Below, in pieces: positions 56,662 through 64,000 of a DNA stretch of 64,000 nt (positions within the stretch are counted from its first letter, which is position 1; the number at the start of each line of letters is the position of its first letter). The notes beneath the pieces were generated by a model. That model saw nothing but the letters and a program-made list of their open reading frames with translations. It ran no database searches and was not told where the DNA came from. The translations under genes and the position numbers were made by a program. This stretch comes from Owenia fusiformis (lineage: Eukaryota > Annelida > Polychaeta > Sabellida > Oweniidae): positions 62,001-126,000 of the forward strand of contig CAIIXF020000568.1 of the NCBI GenBank assembly GCA_903813345.2. Direction: 5' to 3'.

Positions 56662-59600
56662 AAACTTAAACATCTCACTAATTAGCAAATATCATGCTGC
56701 CACCAGCGTTATGTACGACTGGTCCGAAAATTGACATTTTTTCTAGAGCGCAAACTGCATCAGAAATTAAAGACAAATTAGACATAAAATATATCACGAA
56801 GGGAAACATCAGTCATTCAATTCATTAATGAGCATACTTCAAAATAAAAACTTAAATGTCTCAAGAAATAGCAAAGGACTAGCTAGTAGCAGTGTAACGT
56901 ACGACTGGTCCAAAAATGGCATTTCTTTTAGACCGCATCTGCATCAGCGATTTAAGACAAATTAGATATAAAATATTTCACGAACGGAAACATAAGTCAT
57001 TAAATCTTTCGTAGAGCAAACGTAGAAACATATTCTTAAACGTCTCTCAAATCAGCAAGGGACGAGCAAGTACCAGCGTGAAGAACGACTGGTCAGAAAA
57101 TGTACATTTAGTCTAGAGCGCAATGTAAATCAAAGCTTTATGACAAATAAGATACTCAATATCTCACGAATAGAATGACCACTGAACAAGTCCTTGGTAG
57201 AGCAAATGCAAAAATATATAGTTTAACGTCTCTAACGCCAATGTGACGTATTAATACGACGTTTTAAGCCATTAACAATCTACATACTACTACCAGCGTG
57301 ACGTAAGACTGGTCCGAAAATTGACATTTCGTCTGGAGCGCAATGTAAATCAGAGCTTTACGACAAATTAGATATTCCATATCTCTCAAATAGAATGACT
57401 AATCAACAAGTCCTTGGTAGATAAAATGTAAAAATGTATCTTCAAAAGTCTCATCAATTAGCAAATAGCATGCTGCCATCAACGTTACGTACGACTGGTC
57501 CAAAAATTGACATTTCGTCTAGATCGCAAACTGTATCAGAGATTTAAGACAAATTAGATTTCACGACAAGAAATGTCTGTCATTATATATTTTGTAGAGA
57601 AAACGTAGAAACATATTCTTAAACGTCTAACAAATCAGCAAAGGACTAGCTAGTACCAGCGTGACGTACGACTGGTCAGAAAATTAACATTTTGTGTAAA
57701 GTGAAATGTAAATCAGAGCTTTATGACAAATTAGATACTCAATATCTCACAAATAGAATGACCATACAACAAGTCCTTGGAAGAGAAAATGCAAAAATTA
57801 TATCCGTACACGTTGTATTAAGCAAACATCATGATGCTACCAGCGTGACGTAAGACCGGTCCGAAAATTGACATTTCGTCTAGTGAGCAATGTAAATCAG
57901 ACCTTTGCGACAAATTCTACAAATTAGATACTCTATATCTCATTAATGGAATGACCAATCAACAAGGCCTCGGTAGGGTAAATGTAAATATGTATCCTAA
58001 ACATCTCACTTATTAGCAAATATCCTGCTGCGACCAGCGTTACGTACGACTGGTTCGAAAAATGTCATTTCTTCTAGAGCACAAACTGCATAAGAGATTG
58101 AAGACAAATTAGATATAAATTGATCACGAAGGGGAACATCAGTCTTTAAATCTTTCAAAGAGCAAACGTAGCAACATATACTGAAAGTCTCACAAATCAG
58201 CAAAGAATGAGCTAGTATCAGCGTGAGGTACGACTAGTCAGAAAAATGACATTTCGTCTAGAGCGCAATTTAAATCAAAGCTTTATGTCAAATTAGATAC
58301 TCAATACCTCACGAATAGAATTACTACTCAACAAGTCTTCGGTAGAGCATATACAAAAATATATCCTTTAACATCTCTCAAATTAACAACCAACATAGTG
58401 TTCCCAGCGTAACGTTAGACCGGTCCGAAAATTAACATTTCGTCTAGAGAGCAATGTAGATCAGAGCTTTACGACAAATTGGATATTCTATATCTCAGGA
58501 ATAGAATGACCAATCGACAAGTCCCTGGTAGGGCAAATGTAAAAATGAATCCTTAAAACATCTCACTAATTAGCAAATATCCTGCTTCCACGAGCATTAC
58601 GTAAGACTGGTCCGAAAATTGACATTTCGTCTAGAGCGCAATGTAAATCAAATCTTTATGACAAATAAGATACCCAATATTTCACGAATAGAATGACCAC
58701 TCAACAAGTCCTTGGTAGAGCGTATGCAAAACTTAAATCCCTCCACGCTGCTGAAATAACAAAACAACATGCTGCTACCAGCGTGCTGTAAGTCAGGTGC
58801 GAAAATTGACATTTCGTCTAGAGCGCAATGTTAATCAAAGCTTTATGTCAAATAAGATACTCAATATCTCACGAATAGAATGACCACTCAACAAGTCCTG
58901 GGTAGAGCAAATGCAAAAATATATACTTTAACGTCTACCAAACTTACAACCCACATGCTGCTACCAGCGTGACGTAAGGACGGAGCGAAAATTGACATTT
59001 CGTCTAGAGAGCAATGTAAATCAAAACTTTATGATAAATAAGATACTCAATATCTCACGAATAGAATGACCACTCAACAAGCCCTTGCGTGGTAGAGCAA
59101 ATGCAAAGATATATACTTTAACGTCTCTCAAACTAACAACCCACATGCTGCTACCAGCGTGACGTAAGGCCGGACCGAAGATTGACATTTCGTCTAGAGC
59201 GCAATGTAACTCAGAACTTTACGACAAATTAGATATTCTATATCTCTCGAATAGAATGACTAATCAACAAGTCCTTGGTAGAGCTAATATTAAAATGTAT
59301 CCTGAAAGATCTCACTAGTTAGCAAATAACTTGCTGCCACCAGCGTTACGTACGACTGGTCCGAAAATTGACATATCGCCTAGAGCACAAACTGTATCAG
59401 AGATTAAAGACAAATTAGATATAAAATATTTCACGACCAGACACATCAGTCGTTAAATCCCTTGTAGTAAAAACGTAGAAACATATACTGAAACGTCTTA
59501 CAAATCAGCAAAGGATTTGCTAGTACCAGCGTGACGTAGGGCTGATCAGAAAATTGACATTATGATTAGAGCGAAATGTTAATCAGAGCTTTGTGACAAA

Positions 59601-60240
59601 TTAGATACTCAATATCTCTCGAATAGAATGACCATACAATAAATCCTTGGAAGAGCAAATGCAAAGATTATATCCTTACACGTTGCTCAAATAAGCAAAC
59701 ATCATGCTCCTACCAGCGTGACGTAAGACCGGTGTTAAAGGGTGTTAAGACAAATTACATATAAAATATTTCACGACCAGAAACAACGGTCATTAAATCC
59801 TTCGTAGAGGAAACTTATAAACATAACTATATCGTCTAGAGCGCAATGTAAATCAAAGCTTTATGACAAATAAGATACTCAATATCTCACGAATAGAATG
59901 ACAACTCAATAAGTCCTTGGTAGAGCAAATGCATAAATACATACTTTAACAGCAGACCTTAAATCCTTCGTAGAGAAAACGTAGAAACATAAACTGAAAC
60001 GTCTCACAAATCAGCTGAGGGCTAGTTAGCACCAGCGTGACGTACGACTGGTCAGAAAATTGACATTTCGTCTAGAACGAAACGTTAATCAGAGCTTTAT
60101 GACAAATTAGATAATCATAATCTCATGAATAGAATGACCATACAACAAGTCCTTGGTAGAGCAAATGAAAAAATTATATCCTTACACGTTGCTCAAATAA
60201 GCAAACATCATACTCCTACCAGCGTGACGTAAGACCGGTG

Positions 60241-60402
60241 TTAATGGGTAGGAGGTCCTATCAAATTACTTTCCATTGATTTTAATTATATAGTGACCTT
60301 AATACAACTCTTTCCCTTATTATCGTATCCACAATCGGGGCCAGTAAGGGACTTTAAGAAAGGGACCATAATACACAGGGGGCCGTAATTTCACTTACAC
60401 CG
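60241..60402. other. Non-satellite insert
   Basis: About 160 bases without satellite landmarks, between GTAAGACCGGTGTTAATGG and CACCGGCCCGAAAATTGAC. No inverted ends recognised. Confidence 0.5.
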
Positions 60403-61140
60403 GCCCGAAAATTGACATTTCGTCTAGAGCGCAATGTAAATAGATCCTACAAATTATATACTCTATATCTCATAAATAGATTGACCGCTCAAGTCCTTGG
60501 TAGGAATCTCACTAATTTACAAATACCCTGCTGCCACCAGCGTTACGTACGACTGGTTCGAAAATTTACATTTCTTCTATGACATCAGAGATTGAAGAGA
60601 AATGAGATATAAAATATATCAAAGGTCATTGGTGGTGCATATGTAAAAATAAAAAAACTTTAACGTCTCTCAAACTAACAACCCACATGCTGCTACCAGC
60701 ATGGCGTAAGACAGGACCGAAAATTGACACTCATAATCTCACGAATAGAATGACCATACAACAAGTCCTTGGTAGAGCAAATGAAAAAATAATATCCTTA
60801 CACGTTGCTCAAATAAGCAAACATCTTAATCCTACCAGTGACGTAAGATCGGTCCGAAAATTGACATTTCGTCTAAAGCGCAATGTAAATAGGAGCTTTG
60901 CAACAAATCCTACAAATTAGATACTCATATATCTCATGAATAGAATGACCAATCAACAAGTTCTTGGTAGGGCCAATGTAAAATTGTATTTTCAAATATC
61001 TCACTAATTAGCAAATACCCTGCTGCCACCAGCGTTACGTACGACTGGTCCGAAAATTGGCATTTCTTCTATAGCGCAAACTGCATCAGAGATTGAAGAC
61101 AAATTAGATATAAAATAGATCACGAAGGGGAACATAATTC

Positions 61141-61638
61141 CAGGCCTGTCAACTGTCCCGCAATTTGCGTATTTGTCACGCATTTGCTGAAGAATTTGAA
61201 GTCACGCCAGTTATTTTTGCGTGACAGAAAATGTCACGCAAATACGCATTTTACCTGGTAATTGTCACGCAAAAATATTTCTGTAGAAAAATTTCTAAAA
61301 AAGATCGTCTACACAGCAAAAATACGAACGCCGGAAAAAAATGTACGCATTTCGTTCGGACTTTTCACGCGAATTACGTACATGTCACGCATTCCGTTCG
61401 AAATTTTCCGTACCTCCCCCCCCCCCCCCCCCCGTTGACGGATGTTTGAAACGCGAGCGTAGCGAGCGCGAAAAATTTGAGGTGTTCAAAATTTGGCAAG
61501 ATGTAATAAAATTTAAACCAAGGTGTTCAAAATTTGGATCAAGGTGTCCAGATTTGGACCAAGGTGTCCACATTTTGAGGGGAGGTGTTCAACATTTCCA
61601 AGTCACTCATGTTAGGTGTTCCCAAGTTGACAGGCCTG
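61141..61638. mobile_element. CAG...CTG MITE with TAATTC duplication, with empty site
   Basis: 498 bp with inverted ends CAGGCCTGTCAACTG...CAAGTTGACAGGCCTG, flanked by TAATTC (61135-61140 and 61639-61644). The duplicated copy of this locus has a single TAATTC (38869-38874) and no insert. Inside are repeated GTCACGCA blocks, a C-homopolymer and GGTGTTC(A/C)A-type repeats. Non-coding. Confidence 0.9.
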
Positions 61639-62719
61639 TAATTCATTCAATCCATTGATGAGCTTACTCCATAAGAAATACTTAAACGTCTCTTAATATA
61701 GATAAGGACTACCTAGTAGCAGTGTGACGTACGATTGATCCGAAAATGGTAGCGATTTCAGACAAATTAAATTTAAAATATTTAACGAACGGAAACACAA
61801 GTCATTCAATCTGTCGTAGAGCAAACGGGAAAACATATTCTGAAACGTCTCTTAAATCACTTAAAGACTAGTACCAGAGTAAAGTACGACTGGTCAGAAA
61901 ATTGACATTTCCTCTAAATCGCAATGTTAATCAAAGCTTTATGACAAATAAGATACTCAATATCTTACGAATACAACGACCACTGAACAATTCCTTGGTA
62001 GAGCAAATGCAAAAATATATACTTTACACGTCTCTCAAACTAACAAATTACACGTTGCTACCAACGTGGCGTAAAAGTGGTCCGAAAATTGACATTTTGT
62101 CTAGAGCACAATTTAAATCAGAGCTTTACGACAAATTAAATATTCCATATCTCTCGAATAGAATGACTAATCATTCACTAAAATCACTAAAAAAGTATAT
62201 CCTTACACGTTGCACAAATAAGCAAACATCATGCTCCTACCAGCATGACGTAAGACCGATCCGAACATTGACATTTCGTCTAGTAGAGCGCAATGTAAAT
62301 CAGAGCTTTGCGACAAATCATACAAATGAGATACTCTATATCTCATTAATATAATGACCAATCAACAAGTCCTTGGTAGGGCAAATGTAAAAATGTATCC
62401 TCCAAAATCGCATTAATTAGCAAATAGCATGCTGCCACCAACGTTACATACGACTGGTCCAAAATTGAACTTTCGTCTAGATCGCAAACTGTATCAGCAT
62501 GTAAATTAGATATAAAATATTTCACGACCAGAAACACCAGTCATTATAATTCGAAGAGAAAACGTAGAAAAATATACTGAAACGTCTCAAAAATCAACAA
62601 AGGACAAGCTAGTACCAGGGTAAAGAACAACTGGTCAGAAAATTGAAATTTCGTCCAGAGCGGAATGTAAATCAGAGCTTTCTTACAAATTAGATACTCA
62701 TAATCTCACGAATAGAATG

Positions 62720-64000
62720 ACCAGCTGTACATCGCACTGGTAGCAGCGACTAGTTTGATATATTGTGAGACGTTTATGTATATATTTTTACGTTTGCCAA
62801 AGGAGGAATGTATCGATTGACTTCTCTGTTAGGGGGATATATACGGGGATATATAATATCCAATTCGTCTTAAATCGCTTATGCAAATCATGCACTCTTG
62901 ACGAAATGTAATTTTCCGACCAGTCGTACGTCACACTGGAACATGCCAGTCCTTTGCAATTTTGGGAGACGTTTAAGTATATAATTCGGAGTATGTTCTT
63001 GAATGGATTTAATGAATGATGTTCCCGTTCGTGATATATTTTATATTTAATTCGTCTTAAATCTATGATGCAGTTTGTGCTCTGGAGGAAATGTCAATTT
63101 TCGGACCAGTCGTACGTCACGCTGGTGGCAGCATGATACATGTATTTGTTATTTAGTGAGATGTTTCAGGATACATTTTTACATTTGCCCTACCGAGGAC
63201 TTGTTGATTGGTCATTCTATTCGTGAGATATTGAGTATCTAATTTGTCATACAAGTCTGATTTACTTTGGGCTATGTACGGAATGTCAATTTTCGGACCA
63301 GCTGTACATCGCACTGGTAGCAGCGACTAGTTTGATATATTGTGAGAGGTTTATGTATATATTTTTACGTTTGCCAAAGGAGGGATGTATCGATTGACTT
63401 CTCTGTTAGGGGGATATATAATATCCAATTCGTCTTAAATCGCTTATGCAATTTGCGCTCTTGACGAAATGTCAATTTTCCGACCAGTCGTACGTCACAC
63501 TGGTACATGCCAGTCCTTTGCAATTTTGTGAGACGTTAAAGTATATATTTTGGAGTATGCTCTTAAATGGATTTAATGAATGATGTTCCCGTTCGTGATA
63601 TATTTTATATCTAATTCGTATTAAATCTATGATGCAGTTTGTGCTCTGGAGGAAATGTCAATTTTCGGACCAGTCGTACGTAACGCTGGTGGTAGCATGA
63701 TATTTGTTATTTAGTGAGATATTTCAGGATACATTTTTACATTTGCCCTACCGAGAACTTGTTGATTGGTCATTCTATTCGTGAGATATTGAGTATCTTA
63801 TTTGTCATGCAAGTCTGGTTTACTTTGGGCTATGTACGGAATGTCAATTTTCGGACCAGCTGTACATCGCACTGGTAGCAGCGACTGGTTTGATATATTG
63901 TGAGACGTTTATGTATATAGTTTTACGTTTGCCAAAGGAGGGATGTATCGAATGACTTCTCTGTTAGGGGGATATATAATATCCAATTCGTCTTAAATCG
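62720..64000 (+). repeat. Satellite core, second block, continues past the window
   Basis: 558-bp higher-order repeat in the same orientation as 39765-50019 (CTGTACATCG at 62725, 63302 and 63860). It runs off the right edge. Confidence 0.92.

Larger units (their letters stand above)
56659..62719 (-). repeat. Satellite, diverged monomers (first orientation)
   Basis: Same landmarks as the other flanks (GACTGGTCCGAAAATTGACA, AATAGAATGACCA, AGTCCTTGGTAGAGCAAAT). From about 60605 it is a second copy of the block that starts at about 38322. Interrupted at about 60241-60400 and at 61141-61638. Confidence 0.9.
60605..64000. repeat. Segmental duplication of 38322-41040
   Basis: Both copies share the same unusual monomer order, the same truncated monomers and the same inversion junction (GAATAGAATGACCAG|CTGTACATCGC at 39770 and 62724). 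Near the window end they align base for base at an offset of 22960 (41040 with 64000). The second copy differs by one transposon insertion (61141-61638) and one extra monomer (about 62172-62380). Confidence 0.9.

Noticed and set aside
39139-62537. Many 60-150-codon frames in the satellite
   Set aside because: The same peptides reappear wherever the monomer is repeated and in both orientations. They are fortuitous frames in satellite DNA.

Overview
This is a eukaryotic, intron-bearing, AT-rich window from what looks like a repeat-laden marine invertebrate genome. A lophotrochozoan such as a bivalve mollusc is my best guess, but the sequence does not prove it. The evidence is GT-AG spliced C2H2 zinc-finger genes with AATAAA poly(A) signals, many short inverted-repeat DNA elements (MITEs), an L1/Tx1-type LINE, a Ty3/Gypsy-type LTR element and a large satellite array. 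There are no operons and nothing bacterial.

Left part (1-34 kb). Two host genes face away from each other. Gene A is on the minus strand (3662-7689, three coding exons, 717 aa). Gene B is on the plus strand (25701-32752, five coding exons, 887 aa). Every exon junction keeps frame exactly, so both models are firm. The two proteins share an N-terminal block of about 45 residues built around EIDGII-x-IS. Gene A ends in two C2H2 fingers and gene B carries nine or ten, so they look like diverged paralogues encoding nuclear, probably DNA-binding, proteins. The 18 kb between them is mostly nested repeats. A young LTR element (12132-18997, 1800-bp LTRs in which I found no difference) sits inside a foldback element (11942-19882). 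It is followed by a Tc1/mariner-type element, a piggyBac-like MITE, a 2.9-kb element inserted into that MITE with a 5-bp target duplication, and a TTAA-flanked MITE that carries a tRNA-like sequence.

Right part (34.6-64 kb) is satellite DNA with a monomer of about 186 bp. The flanks are diverged monomers in one orientation. The core (39.8-50.0 kb, and again from 62.7 kb to the window end) is in the opposite orientation and is organised as a 558-bp higher-order repeat, exactly 3 x 186 bp. The array carries three inverted-repeat elements, an L1/Tx1-like LINE with an intact 1232-codon ORF2, a 756-bp tandem duplication, and a duplicated block that includes the inversion junction.

Most noteworthy: (1) exon 4 of gene B lies between two minisatellites, one with branch-point/polypyrimidine-like units running into its acceptor and one with donor-like units grown from its donor, plus a 177-bp tandem duplication of the exon end; (2) a foldback element in intron 1 of gene A carries an inverted fragment of gene A's own last exon; (3) the LTR element has Gag and protease parts only and about 28 tandem units in each LTR, many with the palindrome GAATATTC; (4) the satellite has a higher-order structure, an inversion and a segmental duplication; (5) several transposon insertions can be proved by empty sites within the same window.
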